Source of the DNA: Mucilaginibacter_A sp964236465
GTDB taxonomy: Bacteria > Bacteroidota > Bacteroidia > Sphingobacteriales > Sphingobacteriaceae
Assembly: GCA_964236465.1 (NCBI GenBank)
Contig: CAXSBZ010000015.1
Coordinates: 8,687 to 72,686, forward strand
Direction of reading: 5' to 3'
DNA length: 64,000 nucleotides
Made by a program: the position numbers and the translations under genes
Shown here: positions 26,881 to 35,246 of the stretch, in pieces
Layout of the letters: each line of letters starts with the position of its first letter
Numbering within the stretch: position 1 is the first letter of the stretch
The notes under the pieces: generated by a model
Seen by the model: only the letters and a program-made list of their open reading frames with translations
Told to the model about the DNA's origin: nothing
The model's database searches: none

Positions 26881-26924
26881 ATGCTTCTTTTATCGATCTA
26901 AAATTAGGTTGATAAAAGAAGCAT
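26881..26924. repeat. Compact inverted pair of exact 14-bp motifs
   Basis: ATGCTTCTTTTATC at 26881-26894 and GATAAAAGAAGCAT at 26911-26924, separated by 16 nt (gatctaaaattaggtt) that contain both AT-rich flanks overlapping each other. This is the cleanest two-sided copy in the window. It lies between the ADH remnant and the xylanase gene. Confidence 0.9.
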
Positions 26925-26996
26925 TGCCTTTTAAAAATCTCGTTTTTTAATAATTTATGCTGAAAATACTTTTGTATAAATAGTTTATATTGAGGC

Positions 26997-28097
26997 TTAT
27001 TTAAAGTTGACTACACTCCAGTAAGCTTTTTTAGGCTGATAATTTTGATCAAATAATAATGGATAATTTTTCCGGCCCGCTACCGGATACTCGTCCAGCC
27101 AACTGTGTTTGTCGGAAACATTCCAGAAAGTAACGCCGGAAATCACACTTTTATAATCGCGGAAGATTTTGAAAACCTCGGCGTATTTTTGCATTTGCTT
27201 CTGCTCGGCTTCGGGTGTAAAAGCACTGGATTCTCCAGGCCGCAAGCTGCGCCGGTCCTTTTCCCAGGGATAAACGGAAACGTCCAGTTCGGTGATCTGC
27301 ACTTTTAAACCCAAAGAAGAAAACCTTTTGATGGTTTCGATCAGTTCCTGGCGGCTCGGTTCCTGCAAAGACCAATGCGCCTGCAAACCAACCGCGTTGA
27401 TCGGGATTTTGGCATCAACCAGTTTTTTCAAAAGCTTGTAAACTCGTTCTCTTTTTTCCGGCCGTTCGGTGTTGTAATCGTTGTAAAACAAAACCGCTTT
27501 CGGGTCGGCTTGGTGTGCGTATTCAAAAGCTTTAAAAATGAAATCTTCACCGCAGATTTTGTACCAGATTGAGTTGCGCAAAAATTCGGACGGATTATCA
27601 GCAATTGCCTCATTCACCACATCCCAGGCATAGATTTTTCCTTTATACCGATTGACAACCGTTGTGATATGGTCTTTTAAACGTTTCAGCAATACTTCTT
27701 TTGTTACCTCATTTCCGGCAGCATCTTTAAAAAGCCAACTGGGCGTTTGCTCGTGCCAGCACAAATTATGCCCGCGTACTTTTAAGTCGTTTTTTTGGGC
27801 GAAACTAACAATCGAATCGGCATCCCGCCAGTTGTAGCGGTTTTCTTCGGGATGGATCGGACCCATTTTCATCGCATTTTCCGGAGTGAGGCTGTTAAAC
27901 TGTGCCAGGATCAATTCGCCCTCTTTGCCTTGAAAGGAATTGGTTGAAACGGCAATGCCAATCGGGAAATAGTTTTTGTAATAATCTTTCAACCCTTTTT
28001 TATCGGATTGGGCGCAAACATCAGCTGTTGTAAAAAATGCCAGGGCCAAAATCAAAACATTCAGGATAGCTTTTGCAGGAACAGGTTTAGAATTCAT
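26997..28097 (-). CDS. Endo-1,4-beta-xylanase, glycoside hydrolase family 10
   Basis: 366 residues with a signal peptide ending near DVCAQ. Single GH10 catalytic domain: acid/base Glu 163 in WDVVNEA, nucleophile Glu 270 in QITELDVS, and the substrate-contact motifs GHNLCWHEQTPSW and FWNVSDKHSW. Cleaves internal xylan bonds in the periplasm or outside the cell. It is not next to a SusC/D pair, so it stands alone or feeds a distant locus. No carbohydrate-binding module. Confidence 0.95.
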   Translation of the reverse strand: MNSKPVPAKAILNVLILALAFFTTADVCAQSDKKGLKDYYKNYFPIGIAVSTNSFQGKEGELILAQFNSLTPENAMKMGPIHPEENRYNWRDADSIVSFAQKNDLKVRGHNLCWHEQTPSWLFKDAAGNEVTKEVLLKRLKDHITTVVNRYKGKIYAWDVVNEAIADNPSEFLRNSIWYKICGEDFIFKAFEYAHQADPKAVLFYNDYNTERPEKRERVYKLLKKLVDAKIPINAVGLQAHWSLQEPSRQELIETIKRFSSLGLKVQITELDVSVYPWEKDRRSLRPGESSAFTPEAEQKQMQKYAEVFKIFRDYKSVISGVTFWNVSDKHSWLDEYPVAGRKNYPLLFDQNYQPKKAYWSVVNFK

Positions 28098-28634
28098 GTG
28101 ACAATATGGGTTAAATCAGTTTAATTTTTAGGTGCTAAAAGAAGCATTTAAAACATAAAATTTAAACAGGTATTAAAATTGTTCGTTCTACTTTGTGCCC
28201 AATTTTTTACTTCCAAAACCACACCAGTTCCGGTCAGGTTTACATCCTGGTTAATCCCAACAGCCCTCAAAAAATCACCTGAATACTGCTGTTTTTTGTT
28301 AATGTTGAGACTGCGCCAGGATACAAATTAATTTCTTTCATTTAATTAACCGAGCTTGAATTCAAACTTTTAAGCCTATCGGAAGCTGGCTTGCTGTCAG
28401 TAAAAACCGGTTGCTGCAAAAAGTAGTGCAAGCAAATATCAACAAACATAAAAAGTGGTTTGGATTTGCGGTTGACTCTGTGTTTTTGTTAGTAATGTTC
28501 GGTTTTAAAGTAATAAAACTATTATTTTAGTTAGGTAATATTTTTAAGGATGACTGCTGAATTAAATTTTTTAAAAGGAATTTTTATAAAACCGATTGCC
28601 AAGGGTTTAGTTATTAATTAAAAGGCAACAGAAT
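28098..28634. other. 537-bp region between xylanase and SDR genes, with a possible decayed coding stretch
   Basis: Contains a motif copy GCTAAAAGAAGCAT (28134-28147, with the TTTTTAGGT flank). On the minus strand, about 28150-28300, a stretch reads QQYSGDFLRAVGINQD then VNLTGTGVVLEVKNWAQ, which looks like real protein, but the ATG-proximal part (MKEINLYPG) is in another frame with a stop. I do not recognise the family. The remainder (28340-28634) is AT-rich and shows no gene, tRNA or strong hairpin. Confidence 0.4.
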
Positions 28635-29636
28635 ATGAATCAAGAAAATAAAATTACGCGACGACGGGTTGTCGCCGGCTTAGGCACAACGCTGGCAGCT
28701 GTGGCTGTATCGCCCGTGCTGGCTACAGCAACTGAAACCGGATTATCCGAGCCTGCAAAAATAGAAGACCCGAAAAATAAATATCCCATACCACCTTTCA
28801 GGAGCCAGCCACAGCCCTGGCCCGGCCTGCAAAGTAAAATGGACCCGGTGCCGGATTGCGGAGAAAAAAGTTACAAAGGTTCAGGCAGGCTGGCTGGCAG
28901 GAAAGCATTAATTACCGGCGGAGACTCCGGAATGGGCCGAGCAGCTGCTATTGCTTATGCCCGTGAAGGTGCAGACGTGGCCATCAATTATTATCCTACT
29001 GAGGAGCCGGATGCCCGCGAAGTGATCGACCTGATCAAAAAAGAAGGACGCAAAGCAGTAGCCATACCGGGCGATTTGCGCGATGAGGCTTTTTGCAAAC
29101 AATTGGTTCAAAAGGCTATAGCAGAACTGGGTGGTTTAGGTATTATTGTGAACAATGCCGGAAGGCAACAGGCCAGCAGTTCTATACTGGATGTTACCGA
29201 TGAAGAGTTTGATGCCACCATGAAAACGAACGTCTATGCTCCTTTCTGGATTATCCGGGAAGCCTTGCCCCATTTGCCGCCAGGTTCGGCCATCATCGGC
29301 ACAACTTCAGAGCAAGCTTATAACCCAGATCCATGGCTGTATGCTTTTGGACAAACCAAAGCGGCTACCATGAATTATGTTAAATCGCTGGCTAAACAGC
29401 TCGCACCAAAAGGCATCCGTGTAAATGGCGTTGCACCCGGGCCTATCTGGACGGCTTTGCAAATCAGCGGAGGCACTACGCCCGAAAAGCAGCAAATGTT
29501 TGGCAGTTGGGCACCTATTGGGCGGCCCGGCCAACCAGCCGAACTGGCTTCCATTTATGTACAACTTGCCGCAAGTGATGCCAGTTATGCCACCGGACAA
29601 GTCTACGGCTCCGCAGGCGGGGCCGGACAACCTTAG
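28635..29636 (+). CDS. SDR-family oxidoreductase with Tat-like signal, catalytic Tyr apparently replaced by Phe
   Basis: 333 residues. The N-terminus has a Tat-like motif TRRRVVAGLG followed by a hydrophobic stretch, and a linker (about 45-85) rich in Pro before the Rossmann domain. The cofactor loop is GGDSGMGRAA, NNAG is present at 173-176, and the catalytic Ser lies in IIGTTSEQAY. The YxxxK motif should end at Lys 242, but the residue four before it is Phe 238 (FGQTK); the nearest Tyr is at 236. Relatives of the YghA type have Tyr there. Export of an SDR, which needs NAD(P), and loss of Tyr are both odd. Product unknown. Confidence 0.85.
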   Translation: MNQENKITRRRVVAGLGTTLAAVAVSPVLATATETGLSEPAKIEDPKNKYPIPPFRSQPQPWPGLQSKMDPVPDCGEKSYKGSGRLAGRKALITGGDSGMGRAAAIAYAREGADVAINYYPTEEPDAREVIDLIKKEGRKAVAIPGDLRDEAFCKQLVQKAIAELGGLGIIVNNAGRQQASSSILDVTDEEFDATMKTNVYAPFWIIREALPHLPPGSAIIGTTSEQAYNPDPWLYAFGQTKAATMNYVKSLAKQLAPKGIRVNGVAPGPIWTALQISGGTTPEKQQMFGSWAPIGRPGQPAELASIYVQLAASDASYATGQVYGSAGGAGQP

Positions 29637-29668
29637 TACCCGTTTAAATTAATATCAGAAAAAATGTA

Positions 29669-29763
29669 ATGCTTCTTTTATTACCTCGGAATTGGTGTTG
29701 GTATCAATTTTTTATAGCTCAAAAACTAAATACTTACCATTTTTTAGGTGATAAAAGAAGCAT
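29669..29763. repeat. MITE-like element, divergent copy, with inverted 14-bp motifs
   Basis: ATGCTTCTTTTATT (29669-29682) and the exact GATAAAAGAAGCAT (29750-29763) form an inverted pair 81 nt apart, the same period as the 9.1 and 10.5 kb elements. Outer flanks CGTTTAAATT (29641) and AAAAGTTTGAACAAGCTC (29780) resemble the ends of those elements. The right copy has the full TTTTTAGGT flank. Confidence 0.7.
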
Positions 29764-29831
29764 AAAAACTTTCATTAATAAAAGTTTGAACAAGCTCTTA
29801 ATCAGATCAAACAAAACATATCTCCCATAAC

Positions 29832-30350
29832 ATGAAAAAACTTGTTATTCTATTTGCTTTAACAAGCATCGCAACATTGAACACTGCCCGGGCGCAAACC
29901 CAAGACCAGGATACTACGGCAATACATTTTATCATTCAGGCCAGTATCGGTAATTTGCAGGAAATAAGTGCCGGTACTTTAGCTGCTCAAAAAGCACTTA
30001 AACCGGAAGTAAAAGCATTTGGCCAGCACATGGTTGCAGATCATACTAAAGCTCAAACGGCACTTTTGCAACTTGCAAAATCTAAAGGTTATCAGGTGCC
30101 GGCACAAGCTACCGGCCCGCCCGTGCCGGAACCAATGCTGGTAAAAGCAACAGGAAAAGATTTTGACCGGCTGTATGTACACATGATGGCATCCGGCCAC
30201 CGGCAAACTGTTTTAATGTATCAAACTTATGCCGTTAACGGGAAAGATCCTGCTGTAAAAGCGTTTGCTGCCCAAACTTTGCCCGTAATTAAAGAGCATT
30301 TGGCCACAATTACAGCTATTGATGATCAGATAAAAGATTCAGCAAAGTAA
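29832..30350 (+). CDS. DUF4142-family exported protein
   Basis: 172 residues with a signal peptide ending near NTARAQ. The rest is a four-helix DUF4142/ferritin-like bundle: FIIQASIGNLQEISAGTLAA, VKAFGQHMVADHTKAQTALL, and a C-terminal helix pair. The family is periplasmic and of unknown function, often expanded in Sphingobacteriaceae. A strong terminator follows 22 nt after the stop. Confidence 0.88.
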   Translation: MKKLVILFALTSIATLNTARAQTQDQDTTAIHFIIQASIGNLQEISAGTLAAQKALKPEVKAFGQHMVADHTKAQTALLQLAKSKGYQVPAQATGPPVPEPMLVKATGKDFDRLYVHMMASGHRQTVLMYQTYAVNGKDPAVKAFAAQTLPVIKEHLATITAIDDQIKDSAK

Positions 30351-30371
30351 TCAGTTCTGTAAAAATTATTT

Positions 30372-30405
30372 AAAGCCGCTTAGATATAGGTTTAAGCGGC
30401 TTTTT
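30372..30405 (+). terminator. Rho-independent terminator of the DUF4142 gene
   Basis: AAAGCCGCTTA (30372-30382) pairs with TAAGCGGCTTT (30393-30403) across a 10-nt loop and is followed by T residues. Confidence 0.88.
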
Positions 30406-30499
30406 GCCTATTGATATAACGGTGTTTTAAATCTGGCTGCACTTATTTTGAAGTAATTTTAGCAGTTATCTAATTTGCATCAGTCAAGTAATTTACACC

Positions 30500-30513
30500 G
30501 ATAAAAACAGCAT
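30500..30513 (+). repeat. 14-bp motif, ACAGC form
   Basis: GATAAAAACAGCAT, about 45 nt upstream of the SusC promoter. Confidence 0.75.
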
Positions 30514-30558
30514 CCTTCTATAAACTACAGGTTAAACAATAGCACATAAGTTTATTTT

Positions 30559-30588
30559 TTTGTGATACTATTCTTATTGATAATTTTG
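30559..30588 (+). promoter_or_regulatory. Promoter of the glucan utilisation locus
   Basis: TTTG at 30559-30562 is followed by an 18-nt spacer and TAATTTTG at 30581-30588, matching both parts of the Bacteroidota consensus. It lies 30 nt before the SusC start. Confidence 0.7.
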
Positions 30589-30618
30589 TATGAGTTAAAC
30601 TAATTAACAATCTATTAT

Positions 30619-33600
30619 ATGAAAAAACTATTTACTACTTTGACCAGTGCGGTATTGGTATTTTTTCTTTTTATGAATGCTTCTTTTGCCCAACAACGCG
30701 TAACGGGTAAAGTTACCGATGCTACCTCCGGCGAAACCCTGATCGGGGTAAGTGTTTTAGTAAAAGGAACCAGTACCGGAACCGTAACCGATGCGAACGG
30801 AACGTTCAGCATCAATGCACCTGCCAATTCTACGCTTACTTTTACTTATATCGGTTTTACTACGCAGGAGGTGGCTATTAACAATCAAACTACGATAAAT
30901 GTTAAGCTGGCTTCTGCAGCAACTCAACTGGCGCAAGTGGTGGTGGTGGGATATGGCACACAAAGAAAAATTGATGTTACCGGTTCAATCGTACAAATTA
31001 AAGGCGAAGAATTATCCAAGCAGCCAGACCCTAATCCCATTAGTGCCTTACAGGGAAAAGTTGCAGGATTGCAGGTTACTAATTCAGGCCAGCCCGGCGC
31101 TTCTCCGCAGATAATTATCCGCGGTACAGGTACTGTTTATGGCAGCAATACACCTTTATATGTGGTAGATGGTGTTTGGTTCGATGATATTAACTTCCTT
31201 AATTCAAACGATATTGAGAGCATGAGCATTTTGAAAGATGCTTCAAGCGAATCTATTTATGGGGTTAGGGCGGCAAACGGTGTAGTATTAATCACTACTA
31301 AAAAAGGAAAGGGCAAACCAACTGTAAACTACAATGCCTATGTAGGTTTGCAAACCGTTACCCATAAACTTAAAATGGCTGATGCCTCACAATATGCAAC
31401 TTTGGTTAATGAATTAAACGGTACCAACACCTTTACCAATCCGGCCAGTTTAGGTACAGGTACCAATTGGTATAATCAAATTCTACGTAATGCTTTTACT
31501 ACCAGCCATAATATTTCTATCGGTGGCGGTACAGATAAATCTTCTTATAATTTTTCGGTAGGTTATTTAAAGCAGGATGGAACTGTGAACAAAAACACGT
31601 ATGACCGTATAACTTCCCACCTTCAGCAGGATGTAAACTTATCTGATAATCTAAAAATAGGATATAATGCAGTATTACAAGGCAGTGGTTCTACTGATAT
31701 TCCGGGTAATATTATTTACAACAGTTTCACTGCATCACCTGTAGTGCCTGTTTATAATTCGGATGGCACTTACGGCGACCCTGCCAAATACCCGGTTGGT
31801 AACATCCCTAATAATCCTAAGGCACAATTGGATTACTTTGACCAGAAAACACAGAATTACAACTTGTCTGGAAATGTGTATGGTGATTTAACTTTTGCTA
31901 AATATTTTAAGTTTCATACCAGTTTTGGGGGCCAGGTAGCAGAAAATGATAATGACAGTTATGTTCCGGTTTATCAGGCAACCACAAACCAGTACAGTTT
32001 AAGAAGTTTGTTAACTTTAACCAAAGCACAAAGCCGTAACTGGATAGCAGAAAATACATTAACTTTTGATAAAACTTTTGCCGAAGATCATAAACTAACC
32101 GTATTGTTAGGCCAAACAGCACAACATTATAAAACATACAACAGTACAGCCTCTGCTTATGATGTGCCCAACAACAGTTCTGGTGATCGATATTTAACTT
32201 TAGGCAGCGCAACAGATAGAACGATAACCGATGGAGGTTCATTAGCCACGTATTCATCCTATTTCGGTCGTGTCAATTATTCTTTCAAAAATAAGTACTT
32301 GCTAAATGCATCCTTACGTGCTGATGGTTCTTCTAAATTCATAGGTAACCAGCGCTGGGGTTATTTTCCATCCATTGGTGCTGGTTGGGTAATTACCAAC
32401 GAAGAGTTTATGAAAGATCAGCACATCTTTGATAATCTAAAGCTGAGAGGTAGCTGGGGTAAAGTAGGAAATGCTTCTGTACCATCAAATTTATCTATAT
32501 TAACAGTAACCCGAGGCGCGTATTATACCTCTGCAAACGGAGGTGTAGCAGGCACCGGAGCTAATATTGCTACTTTAGTTAATCCGGTTACTTACTGGGA
32601 GCGCGGCGTAGGTACTGATATAGGTCTGGAAGCAGCCTTTTTAGATAGCCGGTTAACATTTGAAGCTGATTATTATGAAAAAAGAACAGAGCAAGCCATT
32701 TTTGCGATCCCTGTACTGGCTTCTTTAGGTACTACAAATGGTACAATCATTGGCAATCAGGCCACTTTCAGAAACAGAGGATTGGAATTTACGGCTAACT
32801 GGAGGAAAACGGTAAGTGATAATTTTTCTTACTCTGTTGGAGGAAACTTTAGTTTTAACAACAATCAGGTAGTTTCTGTAATTACAGGCAGCAACCCTAT
32901 TTACGCCGGCATAGGTGCAACAGGTGGGCAATTGACTACCATTACACAAGCAGGCTTGCCAATAGGTGTATTTTATGGTTATAAAGTACAAGGCGTATTT
33001 CAAAATGCTGCAGAAATAGCATCTTCTGCACAAAAAGATGCCAGTCCCGGTGATTTTAGATATCAAGACATTAACGGTGATGGTGTAATTGATGCCAGAG
33101 ACCGTATGGTTTTAGGCAATCCAAACCCTAAATATTTATATGGTTTAAACACTAATTTCAGGTATAAACAATTTGATTTAACCATTGATGTTCAGGGAGT
33201 AGGTAAAGTCGATTTGTATAATGCCAATAAAGGATTGCGTTACGGTGCAGAAAACTTTACACAGGATTTCTATAACAATCGCTGGCACGGAAACGGTACA
33301 TCCAACACTTATCCTTCGGCTAATATTGGAGGAGGTGCCAACTACTATCCAAACAGTTGGTTTGTAGAAAGTGGCAGTTATGTGAGGTTGAGAAATGTTC
33401 AGTTAGGTTATAACTTGCCTGAAAATGTTGTAAAAAAATTGAAGATACAGCATTTTAGAATTTATGCCAATGCGCAAAATGCTATCAATTTGTTTAAATA
33501 CAAAGGGTTTAACCCGGAAGTAGGCGGACAAGGTGATCAGCTAGCACTCAACCGAGGTATTGACAATGGTGTATATCCTTTATTTGCCACCTACAATTTA

Positions 33601-33621
33601 GGTGTTAATGTTACTTTTTAA
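30619..33621 (+). CDS. SusC/RagA-family TonB-dependent receptor of the glucan locus
   Basis: 1000 residues, complete: signal peptide ending NASFAQ, carboxypeptidase-regulatory-like domain (GKVTDATSGETLIGVSVLVKG), TonB-box and plug with VVVVGYGTQRK, IIIRGTGTVYG, TPLYVVDGV and LKDASSESIYGVRAANG, then a 22-strand-type barrel to the C-terminal YNLGVNVTF. It imports oligosaccharides with the SusD that starts 18 nt later. An ATGCTTCTTTTGCC string in the signal peptide (30676) resembles the 14-bp motif but fits ordinary NASFAQ coding. Confidence 0.96.
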   Translation: MKKLFTTLTSAVLVFFLFMNASFAQQRVTGKVTDATSGETLIGVSVLVKGTSTGTVTDANGTFSINAPANSTLTFTYIGFTTQEVAINNQTTINVKLASAATQLAQVVVVGYGTQRKIDVTGSIVQIKGEELSKQPDPNPISALQGKVAGLQVTNSGQPGASPQIIIRGTGTVYGSNTPLYVVDGVWFDDINFLNSNDIESMSILKDASSESIYGVRAANGVVLITTKKGKGKPTVNYNAYVGLQTVTHKLKMADASQYATLVNELNGTNTFTNPASLGTGTNWYNQILRNAFTTSHNISIGGGTDKSSYNFSVGYLKQDGTVNKNTYDRITSHLQQDVNLSDNLKIGYNAVLQGSGSTDIPGNIIYNSFTASPVVPVYNSDGTYGDPAKYPVGNIPNNPKAQLDYFDQKTQNYNLSGNVYGDLTFAKYFKFHTSFGGQVAENDNDSYVPVYQATTNQYSLRSLLTLTKAQSRNWIAENTLTFDKTFAEDHKLTVLLGQTAQHYKTYNSTASAYDVPNNSSGDRYLTLGSATDRTITDGGSLATYSSYFGRVNYSFKNKYLLNASLRADGSSKFIGNQRWGYFPSIGAGWVITNEEFMKDQHIFDNLKLRGSWGKVGNASVPSNLSILTVTRGAYYTSANGGVAGTGANIATLVNPVTYWERGVGTDIGLEAAFLDSRLTFEADYYEKRTEQAIFAIPVLASLGTTNGTIIGNQATFRNRGLEFTANWRKTVSDNFSYSVGGNFSFNNNQVVSVITGSNPIYAGIGATGGQLTTITQAGLPIGVFYGYKVQGVFQNAAEIASSAQKDASPGDFRYQDINGDGVIDARDRMVLGNPNPKYLYGLNTNFRYKQFDLTIDVQGVGKVDLYNANKGLRYGAENFTQDFYNNRWHGNGTSNTYPSANIGGGANYYPNSWFVESGSYVRLRNVQLGYNLPENVVKKLKIQHFRIYANAQNAINLFKYKGFNPEVGGQGDQLALNRGIDNGVYPLFATYNLGVNVTF

Positions 33622-33639
33622 CCCATTAAAATTTCGGTT

Positions 33640-35112
33640 ATGTTTAATTATAAAAATAAAACTGCTGTCTCTTTTTTATCAGCTATACTGCTTTTATCAG
33701 CCCAAAGTTGTAAAAAAAGTTTTTTGGATGTTCCGCCGCAGGCACAGCAAACCAGTGAAGCCTTTTTTACAACCGCTGCAGATGCAACCGCGGCCGTCAA
33801 TTCTGTTTATGCTAATTTACGCTCGTTTGATCAGGTAGCTTTTGGTGCTATAGCCATTGAAAGCATCCCTTCAGACGAAACCGAAAAAGGCAGCAGCCCA
33901 AGCGATGCTACTTTTTTTAACCTGTATGATAATTTTACTTACACCTCTACCGAAGGCCAGGTGTTTGGTTTTTGGAGCGGCCTTTACCAGGAAATCAACC
34001 TTTGCAACCAAGTGTTGGATAATGTTCCTGCCATCAACATGGATGCAGCTTTAAAAGCACGTTACATAGGAGAAGCAAAGTTTGTGCGTGCCTACACTTA
34101 TTTCCGTTTGGTTAGGGCTTATGGCGGCGTGCCTTTGCGCCTGCATGTTCCTGCAAATCAAACAGAATATAATATTGCAAGAAATTCAGCAGCAGAAGTT
34201 TATGCTGCAGTAGAACAGGACCTTACAGATGCAGCATCTGTATTGCCTCAAAGTTACGGTTCAGCAGATGTTGGCCGGATAACAAAAGGTGCCGCACTTG
34301 CTTTACATGCTAAAGTAGCGATGTACCAAAAGAAATGGCCAGATGTGCTGACTTATACCAACCAGGTGATGACGTTAGGTTATTCTTTATTTCCTGATTT
34401 TGAAAAGATGTTTCGCATCGCTAACGAAAACTGTTCAGAATCTGTTTTCGAAATTCAATGTAAAAGTTTTCCAAGTATATCCGGTGCATCAACCAGTCAG
34501 TACTCACAAGTACAGGGCGTACGGGCGCAAACAGGCGGTGGCTGGGGGTTTAACGTTCCTACAGCCACTTTAGTTAATGCGTTTGAAACAGGAGACCCGC
34601 GGATGGATGCCACTATTATTTTTAGGGGCGAAACAACTCCTGAAGGTGATAAGGTTGATCCGATGGGTGATAACCCGCGTTACAATCAAAAATCATATGT
34701 ACCTTTTACCGTACCTTTTGTACAGAATGAAGGTGAAGATCAAAATATCCGTGTCATTCGTTATGCCGAAGTTTTGCTGATGAATGCCGAAGCTGCCAAT
34801 GAAACCGGTAATGCAACAGCAGCATTAAGTTCGCTCGAATTGGTTCGGGCACGTGCTCGAGCAGGCAATACCAGTATATTGCCAAAAGTTACCACAACCG
34901 ATCAAACAGCTTTACGCACCGCGATTTGGCATGAAAGACAAGTTGAATTGGCGATGGAGTTCGATCGTTTTTTTGATGTTGTCCGTCAGGGAAGAGGAAC
35001 CGCCGTGTTTGGTGCTAAAGGTTTTAAAGCCGGTAAGAATGAAATAATGCCAATCCCGCAAAGTGAAATTGATTTGAGCGGCGGCAAATTAACACAAAAC
35101 CCAGGATATTAA
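33640..35112 (+). CDS. SusD/RagB-family lipoprotein of the glucan locus
   Basis: 490 residues with a lipoprotein signal ending at the Cys of SAQSCKKSFLDV. Contains the SusD TPR region (GEAKFVRAYTYFRLVRAYGGVPLRL) and the C-terminal RYAEVLLMNAEAANETGN and ERQVELAMEFDRFFDVVRQG. It binds glycan at the cell surface over the SusC pore. The following gene is separated by a palindromic repeat of about 95 bp. Confidence 0.96.
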   Translation: MFNYKNKTAVSFLSAILLLSAQSCKKSFLDVPPQAQQTSEAFFTTAADATAAVNSVYANLRSFDQVAFGAIAIESIPSDETEKGSSPSDATFFNLYDNFTYTSTEGQVFGFWSGLYQEINLCNQVLDNVPAINMDAALKARYIGEAKFVRAYTYFRLVRAYGGVPLRLHVPANQTEYNIARNSAAEVYAAVEQDLTDAASVLPQSYGSADVGRITKGAALALHAKVAMYQKKWPDVLTYTNQVMTLGYSLFPDFEKMFRIANENCSESVFEIQCKSFPSISGASTSQYSQVQGVRAQTGGGWGFNVPTATLVNAFETGDPRMDATIIFRGETTPEGDKVDPMGDNPRYNQKSYVPFTVPFVQNEGEDQNIRVIRYAEVLLMNAEAANETGNATAALSSLELVRARARAGNTSILPKVTTTDQTALRTAIWHERQVELAMEFDRFFDVVRQGRGTAVFGAKGFKAGKNEIMPIPQSEIDLSGGKLTQNPGY

Positions 35113-35129
35113 ACATTAACTATCATTTG

Positions 35130-35225
35130 TTTTTGTCATGCTAATGGAACTGGTTTTAGCATCCCACAAGATAGGTAAACTTAAACCTTGCTTGTAGGAT
35201 GCCGAAAACCTTTCGGCATGACAAT
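35130..35225. repeat. Imperfect long inverted repeat between SusD and the glucanase
   Basis: The left arm begins TTGTCATGCTAATGG and ends GTTTTAGCATCC; the right arm is GGATGCCGAAAACC through TTTCGGCATGACAA, about 28 bp each, with about 35 bp between. It is of the TCATGC...GCATGA palindrome class scattered in Bacteroidota genomes. It could act as an attenuator between the SusC/D genes and the enzyme genes. Confidence 0.8.
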
Positions 35226-35246
35226 TACCTTTTTCAACCCAAAAAC

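Noticed and set aside
30676..30689. ATGCTTCTTTTGCC in the SusC signal peptide as a motif copy
   Set aside because: It lacks the ATC end and the AT-rich flank and is explained by the common NASFAQ signal-peptide codons.
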